The notes under the pieces were generated by a model, which did no database searches, was not told the origin of the DNA, and saw only the letters and a list, made by a program, of their open reading frames with translations. A DNA stretch of 64,000 nucleotides from Thermoguttaceae bacterium (GTDB taxonomy: Bacteria > Planctomycetota > Planctomycetia > Pirellulales > Thermoguttaceae). Below, in pieces: positions 17,841 through 27,276 of the stretch. The DNA is taken from contig JAFSMO010000034.1 in NCBI GenBank assembly GCA_017447865.1, forward strand, positions 95,543 through 159,542. Reading direction: 5' to 3'. The translations under genes and the position numbers were made by a program. Each line of letters opens with the position of its first letter. Within the stretch, counting starts at the first letter, position 1.

Positions 17841-18902
17841 TTACTTCCGCTTGCGAAGGTAACCGATCCCCAGAAGCCCGAGGAAGAGCATCGCCCACGT
17901 GGCGGGTTCCGGTACCATCGCGGCATCGTTAAGACCCAGTACGCCTTCCGGACTCAACATAAGACGGATGCCGTCGACTTCGGATTCAAGGTGACTTTGC
18001 AGTTCGCCTTTTTCCATCATGCTTTCCAGCATTTCCATCGTTTCCTCATCAAATTCACCGTTCAGGATGTTAGCGTTCACCATCCCGGCATAGTCCTCAT
18101 AGGAATCGACCATCACGACGAACTTGAAATTCTCGCCCAGTCCGATTTCCCCTTCGACGTTGATCACGTCCACCTGACCATCTTTAATATTGACCACCAG
18201 ACGACCGTCGATACGAACGTTTCCGTTCACGTCGATCACGCCGACCTGATTGAGGACCGTATTGTCGTCCTGCGCACTGTAACCAGTCTGGAAGGAGGCG
18301 GGCGTCGTACTGGCCGCATAAGCCACCGTGGGAAGCGGCAATTTCCGGATGACGATATTCGACGGATTATTTCCCGACGTCTGCGAGGCGGAGCCAATTT
18401 CAAAGGACGCATTCTCACCAACCGTCAGGTTTCCATTAATTTTGGAACCGTTGGAGACGTAATAATTGCTTGAGCCGCCGAGCGTCACATTGCTGTTTTC
18501 CGCGAAACTCGTGTCCTTAATCGTTACAGACTTTCCATCAACGCCTTCCAGCGTAACGTTTACGCCGTCAGCGGTGTTGATTTTCTTGTTCAGGGTATAA
18601 TTATCACCAACTTTTAAAGTGGTATTCGCGATAATCGTGGCGCCATTATACGTTGATGCGTTAATCGTCGGTGCGTTCGTAACATTCAAAAAAGACGAGT
18701 CGGTCACCCGAGCCACAGATTCTGTTTCCGTAACTGGCACGATGGTTTCAGGAAATCCCTGAGTGCTTCCGTCTCCAAAAGTAAACGAGAGACTCTGGAT
18801 GCTTGCGGCCTGCAAAGAAACCGACCCAGCAGCCAAAAACACTGCCACCCCGAATGAAGTCCAAATCGCTTTATGAAGTATTGTAAGTTGATGGCGAAAC
18901 AT
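17841..18902 (-). CDS. Small PEP-CTERM surface protein
   Basis: 353 residues. Signal peptide at about residues 12-32 (IWTSFGVAVFLAAGSVSLQA), then a short Thr/Asn-rich beta region with NATLKV-like and NVTLEGV-like strands, an acidic segment (about 290-320) and the sorting tail VPEPATW, hydrophobic helix, YLRKRK. It is much shorter than the other PEP-CTERM proteins here and lacks clear beta-strand repeats. AAGGGGG precedes the ATG. It has its own promoter (18950-18977) and terminator (17764-17798), so it is a single-gene unit. Confidence 0.82.
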   Translation of the reverse strand: MFRHQLTILHKAIWTSFGVAVFLAAGSVSLQAASIQSLSFTFGDGSTQGFPETIVPVTETESVARVTDSSFLNVTNAPTINASTYNGATIIANTTLKVGDNYTLNKKINTADGVNVTLEGVDGKSVTIKDTSFAENSNVTLGGSSNYYVSNGSKINGNLTVGENASFEIGSASQTSGNNPSNIVIRKLPLPTVAYAASTTPASFQTGYSAQDDNTVLNQVGVIDVNGNVRIDGRLVVNIKDGQVDVINVEGEIGLGENFKFVVMVDSYEDYAGMVNANILNGEFDEETMEMLESMMEKGELQSHLESEVDGIRLMLSPEGVLGLNDAAMVPEPATWAMLFLGLLGIGYLRKRK

Positions 18903-18949
18903 TTAATGCCCCCTTGAAACATGAAACACATTTTAATTTCGTTTACTCT

Positions 18950-18977
18950 ATTTTAATTGGGATACGTCAAAAGTCAA
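18950..18977 (-). promoter_or_regulatory. Sigma70-like promoter for the small PEP-CTERM gene
   Basis: Read on the minus strand: TTGACT (18972-18977), a 16-base spacer, TAAAAT (18950-18955). It ends 47 bases before the start codon. Confidence 0.6.
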
Positions 18978-19160
18978 CAAAAAAAATCTAAAAAATTCCA
19001 AAAAAAGTCAAAAAATTTAAAATATTTGAAAATTTTTACCAGTTAGGAGGAAAAAATGGAGAAGGAAACTGGGAAAATAGAATATCTGGCGAACATTTTT
19101 CGACTGAAAGTTCTGCTCTGGTGAACTCCTATTTCGCGCAGTTTTTCTCCACTCGGCGTC

Positions 19161-19189
19161 TTGACAACGATTTCGTTCTACACTATAAT
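19161..19189 (+). promoter_or_regulatory. Perfect-consensus sigma70 promoter
   Basis: TTGACA (19161-19166), exactly 17 bases, TATAAT (19184-19189): both boxes match the consensus without a mismatch. It lies 44 bases before the Tat phosphoesterase start. Confidence 0.82.
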
Positions 19190-19233
19190 AAAATAATGTA
19201 AATAATAGCAGTACCTATTGGGGAGTTTTGACT

Positions 19234-20151
19234 ATGAATCGCCGGGATTTTTTACGTATGACCGCCGCCGCAATGTTCGCAGCAGTCTCGCCGTGGTCTG
19301 AGGCTTGGGCGGACGATTTGTCTGACCTGATGGACTCGACAAACGATTCCATTCCGTTGGATGAGAATATCGTTGCGGTTTTTTCCGATACGCATATTCG
19401 ATTTCCCGTTACGGCACATCAGCCGACGAGGCTGATCCAATGCGTCAGGGCGATTCTGGACATGAACCCGCGCCCGGCCAATCTTCTCATTTACGGCGAC
19501 CTGGCGCGTGCGCAGGGGCTCGTCGAAGAATACGAGCTTTTCCGGAAAATCATCGCCCCGATCGATAAAGCCGGAATTCGTTGGGAAGCGGCCATGGGCA
19601 ATCACGACCGGCTCAACAATTTCTACGCCGCGTTTCCGGAGCGCAAAGAAGAAAAACCCCTGGTCCCGGACCGCTACGTTCACATCGTGAAAACGCCGCG
19701 GGTGGATTTCATTCTGCTCGATTCCTATATGGAAGGGGAATCCCGAGGCGAGATCCGTCCCAATCAGAGGGCGTGGCTGGAAGACCGGCTTCGGCAGTAC
19801 ACCGAAACCCAAAAACCGGTTTTCGTTGGCTGCCATCATGGGATCCATCACACCGATTTGCGGGAATTGTTGACGTCCAGCCTCTGCTGTGCCGGATTTC
19901 TTCACGGGCATAGTCATCGGTGGAGGTCCTTCGTCGCCGATACGCTGCCGATGCTCTGTTTCGGCTCCACCGGCTCGTGGGGTGATTTGGGCTACGCCAT
20001 CGGTCACATCTCGGAAAAGGACGTGCTGTTCGTCCCGCATCTCGACAAATTCGTCATGAATGAACGTTTTATCAAAAAACCCATTCCGGACGTGGACGCG
20101 TACCTGAAAAAACTCAACGAGCAGAAGGTTCTTATGCCGTTTCGGGGGTAG
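19234..20151 (+). CDS. Tat-exported calcineurin-like metallophosphoesterase
   Basis: 305 residues from the ATG at 19234, with GGGGAG at 19220-19225. The N-terminus has a twin-arginine signal (NRRDFLRMTAAAMF), so the enzyme is probably folded in the cytoplasm and exported. The metal-binding blocks follow in order: FSDTHIRF, IYGDLARA, AMGNHDRL, GCHHGIHH and LHGHSHRW. This is the calcineurin-like phosphoesterase fold with two metal ions; the substrate (phosphate monoester, diester or nucleotide) cannot be read. The promoter at 19161 drives it. It ends in TAG. Confidence 0.88.
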   Translation: MNRRDFLRMTAAAMFAAVSPWSEAWADDLSDLMDSTNDSIPLDENIVAVFSDTHIRFPVTAHQPTRLIQCVRAILDMNPRPANLLIYGDLARAQGLVEEYELFRKIIAPIDKAGIRWEAAMGNHDRLNNFYAAFPERKEEKPLVPDRYVHIVKTPRVDFILLDSYMEGESRGEIRPNQRAWLEDRLRQYTETQKPVFVGCHHGIHHTDLRELLTSSLCCAGFLHGHSHRWRSFVADTLPMLCFGSTGSWGDLGYAIGHISEKDVLFVPHLDKFVMNERFIKKPIPDVDAYLKKLNEQKVLMPFRG

Positions 20152-20289
20152 AAGCTAAAGAAAGAGGAGTAAGGAGCCGCGCAAGCCCTCCTCACCTGGA
20201 AATGGGGGGGATTCGGGAGGCCAATCGTTAAAATTCCCCTAAATTCTTTATTTTTTCTTATAAATTTTCAAAAAATTTCGTTTATTTTC

Positions 20290-20317
20290 TTGCGAATCGA
20301 ACAAACGGGCGTATAAT
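20290..20317 (+). promoter_or_regulatory. Promoter before the large PEP-CTERM gene array
   Basis: TTGCGA (20290-20295), 16-base spacer, TATAAT (20312-20317), 50 bases before the start codon at 20368. It is the only good promoter seen before the array at 20.4-35.9 kb. Confidence 0.6.
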
Positions 20318-20367
20318 GTTTTATAAGTAATGAAATATTTTTGTTTTTCACTTGAAGGAATACTCTC

Positions 20368-23300
20368 ATGACTGAATTCAGGTACCACCTGTTTTTCACC
20401 CGTTCAATATTCGGCAGAGCGTTTGCATTGGCTTTTTGGACGCTCCTGATTGTCGGCACTTGCGCCCTGGCCGAAACTTACACCGATGAGACGATCCCAA
20501 CGGCCAACATCACCACCGGGCCGAGCGGCGTCGGAGACGTGGAGTTTAACATCACCAACGCCGGGACTTTCGCCAATACCATTTCCGGCTCGGGCGTGGT
20601 CACCAAGACGGGGGACGGCGCGCTCACGCTTTCTTCGACGGCCAATAATTCCTTTGCCAGCAATTTGATCATTAACAGCGGAACGGTCATTTTGTCCAGT
20701 GGTGCGGGCGGCGGCAGCCGCTTCGCCGGAACGGTCACGGTCAACGCGGGCGGCACGCTTCAGTGCAACGCTCAGGACTCCATGGGCTACGGCGCCGGCG
20801 CGGCCACGATCGAACTTTTCGGCGGAACGCTGCATCTGAACGGCAAGAACGAAACCTTTGCGAACAAAACCGTCAAGCTGAAGGGCGGCTCGATCACATC
20901 AACTGGTACGGACAATTACCACGCGATCGGCATTTATAACACCGGAACCAGTTTTACCGCCTTGGCGGCCGACGACGCGACGGCGGACGCTCCGACGGTC
21001 TCCACGGTCAGCGCCCCGATCAATTTGCGCAACACGGGCAATTTCGTCGTGACCGTCGATCAAAACGCGAAACTGGTCATGGAGAACATCATCCAGGCGC
21101 TTTCGAATGCAAGCCCGATCGAGAAAAAAGGCCCCGGCGTTCTGTCTTTGACCAACGCGAACACCTTTTCCGCGCCGCTGATCATTTCCGAAGGGACCGT
21201 GACGGTCGCGAACGCCAACGGTCTGGGGACCAGTACCGTCACGATCAACGGCGGCACGCTCGACGCCTCGCCGGCCGGGAAAACCAAGACCTTCCCGAAC
21301 AGCCTCGTGATCGGTGCAAACGGCGGAACGCTCACCACCGCGACGGGCGATTATTCCAGTTTCGCGTCCATTTCCGGCTCCGGCGATCTGACGACGAACG
21401 GGTTCGTCCTCTTTAAGGGCACGGGCGGATACAACGGTCATTTGACCATCAACAGCGGATACGTCCGCGTCAGTAACGGTGCGTTCGGAATCGTTGATGT
21501 AACGTTAAACAGCGCTGGCTCCTACTACAATAGTGTGAATTCTGGAACTTTCCAGATTGGCAAGCTGGAATCGACCGTCGATTGCGAAGTATTCAGCAGC
21601 AATTCATCCGCGTACACGTTTGAGATCGGCGCAGGCACGTCCAGCACGGATTCGGCGTCGTATGCCGGACGCATTCGCGGCATTTCCGGCTCTAAAAACG
21701 TCACGGTCAAAAAAGTCGGCGCCGGAACGCAGACCTTCAACCGCACCGGCTACGTCTATGGCGGAGCGACCGACTCGATCAAAGAGGTGATCGTCGACGG
21801 CGGCAAAATGGTCATCAACGCCAACCACAGCGTTTTCAGCGCGGGAAGTACGACAGGTTTCTGGGGAACCGCCCCGATCACGATCAACGCGGGCGGAACG
21901 CTTGAGTACGCCAGAGCCTGGAACACGTCTCCGAACGTGATGCTGACCATTAACGGCGGAACGCTGACGCTGAACACATTGCAATATCAAAACGCGATAA
22001 CCTTTAATTCCGGCACGGTCAACGGCACGAGCGAACTGCGCGTGGGTTACGTCGGCTCCGGCAATTGGACGGTCACCGGCGGCACGTCCACCATTAATAA
22101 CGCAGTCGTCGCGGTCAAGAGCGGAAATTATACGACCTTTACCGTGAACGTTGACTCCAACGCCACTCTGGACCTTAAAAAGAACATTTCCGGGTTAGGC
22201 GGCTATACGGGAACCGACGTCATATTTAACGGAACGGGCGAGAAACCAGGCAACGTCATTTTCTACCCAGGAGCTGGAGCCATGACCGGGTTAGGCAACA
22301 TTACGTTTAACAAAATGAACGTTTCCATTCCCAATGACGGGGGGTCATTTATGAATCCCGGTGTATTTGGCACGTTGCCGGTCACGCTGAAAGATTCAAC
22401 GCTGACCACGTCTCGGGATCATTCACTCAACAGTGCGACGATTACTCTCGACCACGGAACGATAACCGCTAACGGCGCCGTTAATACGTACATCGGCAAC
22501 TGGTACCTGAAAAACGGATCGACGGTGAATGGCTCAACGAACGGCTCCACCGTCCGGACCGGGCACGAATGGAATTCCAACGTTTACACTCTATATGACG
22601 AGGGTCAGCCCGAAAACGTCATGAACGAGATCTCGGTCAACATCGCCATGTACAACACGGGCCGGACCATGACGTTCGACATCGCGGACAAAGCCCCGCT
22701 GACGGTTTCCGGCAATTTCGTTCCGGCGGCGAACGGCCATTACAACGCGCTCGTGAAAACCGGCGAGGGCACGATGATCCTGACCGGTACCAACCAGCAC
22801 GGCGCGACGACGGTCTCCGAAGGCACGCTTTCGGTCGCCGGTGACGGCACGCTCGGCTCAAAGACGACGACGGTCGAAGAAAACGGCACGCTCGACTTCA
22901 ACGTCGCGGACGGCCAGACGAAGACGCGGACGACTGCCGCCACGAACACAAACATCACCGGCGCAGGCACGGTCTCCAAATCCGGCAAGGGCACGCTGAA
23001 ACTCGTCGCCCCCGAGGGCGCGGTGAACGTGGGCGAGCTGGTCGTTAAGGAAGGCCGCCTCGATATGGAGGAGTACCTCACGGGCAGCATGACGGTCAAT
23101 AACGGCGCGGAATTCTCCCCCGGCACGGAGATCGGAAAGCTGAACATCACGGGCGATTTCACCCTCGGCGAAGCGGGCGGAAGCGGTGACGCGGCGAAAC
23201 TGATCATGGAGATCGGCGGTCCAAACTCGGACGATAACGACGCGCTGATCGTCTCGGGCGACCTGACCCTGAACAACGGGATCGTGTTCCTCGAACTGGC

Positions 23301-23544
23301 GGATACTTGCGACATGGTCATCGGAGACAGTTTCAACGTGGTTTTGTCGGCGGCAAACAGCGCCTCTTTAGGCGGCCTGAATATCCAGGCGGACGGCTTC
23401 TCGAACTTTGGCTACAGACTGCTCGATTCGGGCCTTTACGCCATCACCGGCCTTTATGGCTCCCCGGATCAGGTTCCGGAACCGGCGACGTGGGCGCTGC
23501 TCCTGCTCGGGATGGCCGGGCTGATGTACTGGCGGAAGAAATAA
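20368..23544 (+). CDS. Giant PEP-CTERM beta-solenoid protein, array gene 1
   Basis: 1058 residues. Signal peptide at about 14-34 (hydrophobic ALAFWTLLIVGTCALA). The body is built from Gly/Thr/Asn-rich strands with autotransporter-associated repeats, e.g. GVVTKTGDGALTLSS near residue 78 and KTGEGTMILTGTNQHGATT near 796. Before the tail is a module shared with the next gene: GRLDMEEYLTGSM, NNGAEFSPGTEIGKL, then a beta-rich block. The tail is VPEPATW, hydrophobic helix, YWRKK. Likely an exosortase-sorted surface or matrix protein. GAAGGA lies before the ATG. First of four such genes in tandem. Confidence 0.88.
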   Translation: MTEFRYHLFFTRSIFGRAFALAFWTLLIVGTCALAETYTDETIPTANITTGPSGVGDVEFNITNAGTFANTISGSGVVTKTGDGALTLSSTANNSFASNLIINSGTVILSSGAGGGSRFAGTVTVNAGGTLQCNAQDSMGYGAGAATIELFGGTLHLNGKNETFANKTVKLKGGSITSTGTDNYHAIGIYNTGTSFTALAADDATADAPTVSTVSAPINLRNTGNFVVTVDQNAKLVMENIIQALSNASPIEKKGPGVLSLTNANTFSAPLIISEGTVTVANANGLGTSTVTINGGTLDASPAGKTKTFPNSLVIGANGGTLTTATGDYSSFASISGSGDLTTNGFVLFKGTGGYNGHLTINSGYVRVSNGAFGIVDVTLNSAGSYYNSVNSGTFQIGKLESTVDCEVFSSNSSAYTFEIGAGTSSTDSASYAGRIRGISGSKNVTVKKVGAGTQTFNRTGYVYGGATDSIKEVIVDGGKMVINANHSVFSAGSTTGFWGTAPITINAGGTLEYARAWNTSPNVMLTINGGTLTLNTLQYQNAITFNSGTVNGTSELRVGYVGSGNWTVTGGTSTINNAVVAVKSGNYTTFTVNVDSNATLDLKKNISGLGGYTGTDVIFNGTGEKPGNVIFYPGAGAMTGLGNITFNKMNVSIPNDGGSFMNPGVFGTLPVTLKDSTLTTSRDHSLNSATITLDHGTITANGAVNTYIGNWYLKNGSTVNGSTNGSTVRTGHEWNSNVYTLYDEGQPENVMNEISVNIAMYNTGRTMTFDIADKAPLTVSGNFVPAANGHYNALVKTGEGTMILTGTNQHGATTVSEGTLSVAGDGTLGSKTTTVEENGTLDFNVADGQTKTRTTAATNTNITGAGTVSKSGKGTLKLVAPEGAVNVGELVVKEGRLDMEEYLTGSMTVNNGAEFSPGTEIGKLNITGDFTLGEAGGSGDAAKLIMEIGGPNSDDNDALIVSGDLTLNNGIVFLELADTCDMVIGDSFNVVLSAANSASLGGLNIQADGFSNFGYRLLDSGLYAITGLYGSPDQVPEPATWALLLLGMAGLMYWRKK

Positions 23545-23623
23545 AAAGATAAAATTGTGCGGAGACGACGTTTTCAATGCCGTCTTCGCGCAGTTTACGA
23601 TATTGGCAACTTGAGGATTTAAG

Positions 23624-26600
23624 ATGAAATCCACCTTTGAAATCAGCACAACGATTTCTCACCGTTTTGGGGGACACGGACGTCCTTTCGGGATCCTTTT
23701 GGCCGCGGCGTTCCTGTTGGCTTCCGTTTTGGGTGTTTTTGCGCAGGCGCAGACCGATTTGGACGGCGAGAATAAAGAAATAACCGCTGACGGTCCTTGG
23801 GGTGTGGCCTACACCAATACGAGCGAGACTCTTTCGACGATCACTTTCAGCGGTCTTGCCAACGCTACGCGTTACACCTACTCCGGCGCGCTCACCGGCA
23901 ATATTCATGTTGACGTTACGCACCAGGGAAACGCCAGCAATGATAACCGTTTTACGTTTTCGAGCACCGGGAACAGTATTACCGGCGGCGTTACCATGCG
24001 AAACGGGATCCTGTTTGTTACGAACAGCAATCAGCTGGGAGGTTTCAGCGGCGGAATTACTCTCGACAATGCCGTTTTTATGGCGTATGGCGACTGCAAC
24101 TTTGGCGTAACGATTCCAGAGGGTTCCTTTGGTGGCATGCGCGCCAGCGGCGGCAATATCGTTCTGAATCAGAAAGTAACCGGCGCCGGCGACCTGATTA
24201 TTATTCCGGAAGGCGGGAAAACCGTCACCATTTCCGGAGCGAACGACTATACCGGCGTCACGTCGATCGGTACGTACCGGGGCGGAAGCGGAGGAACTCA
24301 ATCAACCCTCATTCTGGGGGCGGACAATACACTGCCGTCAGCGACCGTCGTAGAAATCGCCCGATCGCAGAATTCCGCTTATTCATACACAGCCTCCACC
24401 GTCGCCAACCTGAATCTTAACGGCACGACGCAGACCATTGCCGGTCTGTACGGCGCCGGGAAAGCGTCCATTACCAACGGCACGGCCGCGCCGGCCAACC
24501 TGACGATCAACCTCGCGGAGGGCAAGTCTTATGAGTATTCGGGCACGATCTCCGGCAACAGCGCGACCAATCCGACCAACCTGACCGTTACCGGCGCGGG
24601 GAACCAGACGCTCTCCGGGAACATCTCCAACGCCAGCCTTACCAGCTCCACGACGGGCACGCTGACGCTCGGCGGGAACACCGTCTCCCTTGCCAGTATT
24701 GACGTCACTGCCGGAACGCTGACGCTTGCGCCCAACGCCAATTTGACCGTCAGCGGAAAAGTGACGTATGGCTCAACGTTGGACCTGAATGGCGCGAATT
24801 TGACGTATAAGTCCAACGTGGCGACCGATTTCAACAACGTCAACATCACCAACACCAATACCGAAACGCAGTCGATCCTGACCATTGCGCCAACAGATGA
24901 TGTGGCCCAACAAACCTTTAGTAAAACGGTTTCCGGCAATACTCGCCTGGTTGTCAAACTGAAGAGCAATCAGAACAACAACAGCCGACTGATTCTCAAC
25001 CCGGATGTGACCAACACCTTTACGGGCGGGGTGTATATCGAACAGGGAACCGTCCAGGCGAATTCTACGAGTTCTTTTGGAACGAGCAAACAGATCGATA
25101 TGAAGCACAGCAGTCTGATGACGAACCAGACGTTTGCGGGCTACACGATCAATCTGGTCGGTGACGCCAGCGCGGGCGAACGCGGTGCGATCCGTCTTTC
25201 CGGCGGAAACGGTAATTTTGACGCGAAGATCACCGGCGTGGGCTCTTTGGAAATCGTCTATGACGGCGCCTGCACACTGACCAATACGGAGAACGATTAC
25301 CAGGGCAAAACCTATATCGGCAACTTCCAATGGAGAAGTACGAACACAAGTGCGGCGGCTACGCTTAATTTGGGAGCCAGCGGAGTCCTGCCCGACACAA
25401 CGGAAGTCGTATTCGGCAAGAACGCCGAAGGCAGCGGTACAAGCGGAGCGATAACGCTCGATTTAAAGGGATTCAATGAAACCGTTGCCGGTATTTCCGG
25501 TCAGTCCACAAGTGCGGTCATTACCTCGTCCACCCCGGCGACGCTGACGGTCAACGCCAATAACGATTCCACCTACGCCGGCAAAGTTACCGGCTCCGCG
25601 ACCCTGGAAAAGAAGGGGACGGGAACGCTGACGATCACTGGAAACAATACCGGCTCTTTGGCCGTCAGCGGCGGTAAGCTGATCCTGTCCGGCGACAACT
25701 CCGGGGCGCAAGGCATTACGGTCGGAGAGAACGGAACGTTCATTCCCACGGGCACGAACTCGGCGGCAACGCAGATCAACCTCCAGGGCGGTACGCTGAA
25801 CTGCTACTCCGCTTCGATGCTGGATGGCTCCACGATCACGGCAGCAAGCGGCAATTCGACCATTAATATCGTCGGACCGGAATCGGGCACGTACTCGAGG
25901 CAGCTTCTCACCGGGACCGCCAAAGACATGACCTATTTTACGGCTCCGGAATTCATTTCCAACATGGATTTGATTGCGAATACCGCCTATGCTTCGGGAA
26001 CCTACGCGGCCGATATTTGGGGCAGTACTACCGCAGATCAAAACAACACGAACCTCCTGCAAACGAGCGTCGTCAACACGACCGATTCGGCCATAACGCT
26101 TGATTTCGCATACCAGTTCCACAATGGCGCGTATCTGGCGATCGTCGATCCCGATGGGAATAAAACCGTGGTGATGGATTGGGCAACTAGCTCTGCTCAT
26201 TCGATTGATGGCGCCAATTACAGTTTCGCCGAAAATACCGGCTCGTATACCTTTGAACCGGGTGAAGCCTATACGATCGAAGCGCGTATTTTCCGCTTCA
26301 ACCGAACCATTGGCGCCAACGGCGGCGGCGTCAACGGCTTTGCCGGAACCCTCGTCGGTCTGGGCGCCAGGGTCAGCGGGACGGACGGCGAGTATTTGCC
26401 GCTCAACTTCGACGGCAGCAACTGGACGTTCGGCGACGGCAGCTTCGTGTTCCACAATCTGATGAGTTTCGATCGGCTGATCACCGTCAGCGAGGGCGCG
26501 TCCCTGACGCTCAGTTCACCTTCTGGCGACCTCGATGTAACGTCGACCGTCACCGGCGCAGGCACGCTGGTCTTCGATCCGGAGGAAGGCTGCGTTCACA

Positions 26601-27223
26601 CGTTCACCGGCACGGCTGACGCTTCGCAGCTCTCCGTCATCAAAACGGGCGAAGGAAACCTGAAGATCAACGCCGCCGAAGGCGATTTCAACGTGAAAGA
26701 CCTGACCGTCGCGGCGGGCCGGCTGGACATGAAAGAGTACCTCACGGGTAAGATGGTGGTCAACAACGGCGCGAGCTTCTCACCGGGCAACTCGATCGGG
26801 AAACTGACGGTCAATGGCGATTTCGAGCTCGGTCAGGCTCTGGAAGGTGCTGACCTTGCGAAGATCATCATGGAGGTCGCAGGGACTGACGCGGACCTGA
26901 ACGATCAGCTGATCGTCACGGGCACTCTGGATTTGAAAAACGGCACGGTCGATCTGGAATTCACGGAGGACGCCCGTTTGAACCAGGGCGACACGGTCAC
27001 CGTGTTGTTCTCCGCCGGCAACAGCGAGGATTTCGAGCCCGGCTTTATTAAAAATTACGTCCAGGCCCCCGGATTATTGACGAATTTGAAGTACGAGCTG
27101 CTCGCTTCGGGCTACTGGGCCATTACCGGTACGGCGGACTATAACGCCATTCCGGAACCGTCCACGTGGCTCCTGCTCCTGCTCGGGGCGGCCGGGCTGC
27201 TGTACTGGAGAAAACGCAAATAA
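23624..27223 (+). CDS. Giant PEP-CTERM beta-solenoid protein, array gene 2
   Basis: 1199 residues, the longest of the array. Signal peptide at about residues 22-43 (FGILLAAAFLLASVLGVFAQ). Repeats of the autotransporter-associated type appear around 550-700 (e.g. EKKGTGTLTITGNNTGSL). A different segment near 780-930, with DLIANTAYASGTYAADIWG and MDWATSSAHSIDG, resembles a globular beta-sandwich rather than a repeat. The C-terminal module (GRLDMKEYLTGKM, NNGASFSPGNSIGKL) is close to that of array gene 1, followed by IPEPSTW, hydrophobic helix, YWRKRK. GAGGA precedes the ATG; 79 bases separate it from the previous gene. Confidence 0.88.
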   Translation: MKSTFEISTTISHRFGGHGRPFGILLAAAFLLASVLGVFAQAQTDLDGENKEITADGPWGVAYTNTSETLSTITFSGLANATRYTYSGALTGNIHVDVTHQGNASNDNRFTFSSTGNSITGGVTMRNGILFVTNSNQLGGFSGGITLDNAVFMAYGDCNFGVTIPEGSFGGMRASGGNIVLNQKVTGAGDLIIIPEGGKTVTISGANDYTGVTSIGTYRGGSGGTQSTLILGADNTLPSATVVEIARSQNSAYSYTASTVANLNLNGTTQTIAGLYGAGKASITNGTAAPANLTINLAEGKSYEYSGTISGNSATNPTNLTVTGAGNQTLSGNISNASLTSSTTGTLTLGGNTVSLASIDVTAGTLTLAPNANLTVSGKVTYGSTLDLNGANLTYKSNVATDFNNVNITNTNTETQSILTIAPTDDVAQQTFSKTVSGNTRLVVKLKSNQNNNSRLILNPDVTNTFTGGVYIEQGTVQANSTSSFGTSKQIDMKHSSLMTNQTFAGYTINLVGDASAGERGAIRLSGGNGNFDAKITGVGSLEIVYDGACTLTNTENDYQGKTYIGNFQWRSTNTSAAATLNLGASGVLPDTTEVVFGKNAEGSGTSGAITLDLKGFNETVAGISGQSTSAVITSSTPATLTVNANNDSTYAGKVTGSATLEKKGTGTLTITGNNTGSLAVSGGKLILSGDNSGAQGITVGENGTFIPTGTNSAATQINLQGGTLNCYSASMLDGSTITAASGNSTINIVGPESGTYSRQLLTGTAKDMTYFTAPEFISNMDLIANTAYASGTYAADIWGSTTADQNNTNLLQTSVVNTTDSAITLDFAYQFHNGAYLAIVDPDGNKTVVMDWATSSAHSIDGANYSFAENTGSYTFEPGEAYTIEARIFRFNRTIGANGGGVNGFAGTLVGLGARVSGTDGEYLPLNFDGSNWTFGDGSFVFHNLMSFDRLITVSEGASLTLSSPSGDLDVTSTVTGAGTLVFDPEEGCVHTFTGTADASQLSVIKTGEGNLKINAAEGDFNVKDLTVAAGRLDMKEYLTGKMVVNNGASFSPGNSIGKLTVNGDFELGQALEGADLAKIIMEVAGTDADLNDQLIVTGTLDLKNGTVDLEFTEDARLNQGDTVTVLFSAGNSEDFEPGFIKNYVQAPGLLTNLKYELLASGYWAITGTADYNAIPEPSTWLLLLLGAAGLLYWRKRK

Positions 27224-27276
27224 ACTACGAACTACGAATCAAGAATTCCTGATTATATTCAACTTGAGGAAACACA

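Larger units (their letters stand above)
18903..19233. other. Divergent promoter region
   Basis: 331 bases between the small PEP-CTERM gene and the Tat phosphoesterase. It contains one promoter for each direction (listed separately) and an A/T-rich middle; no gene was seen. Confidence 0.6.
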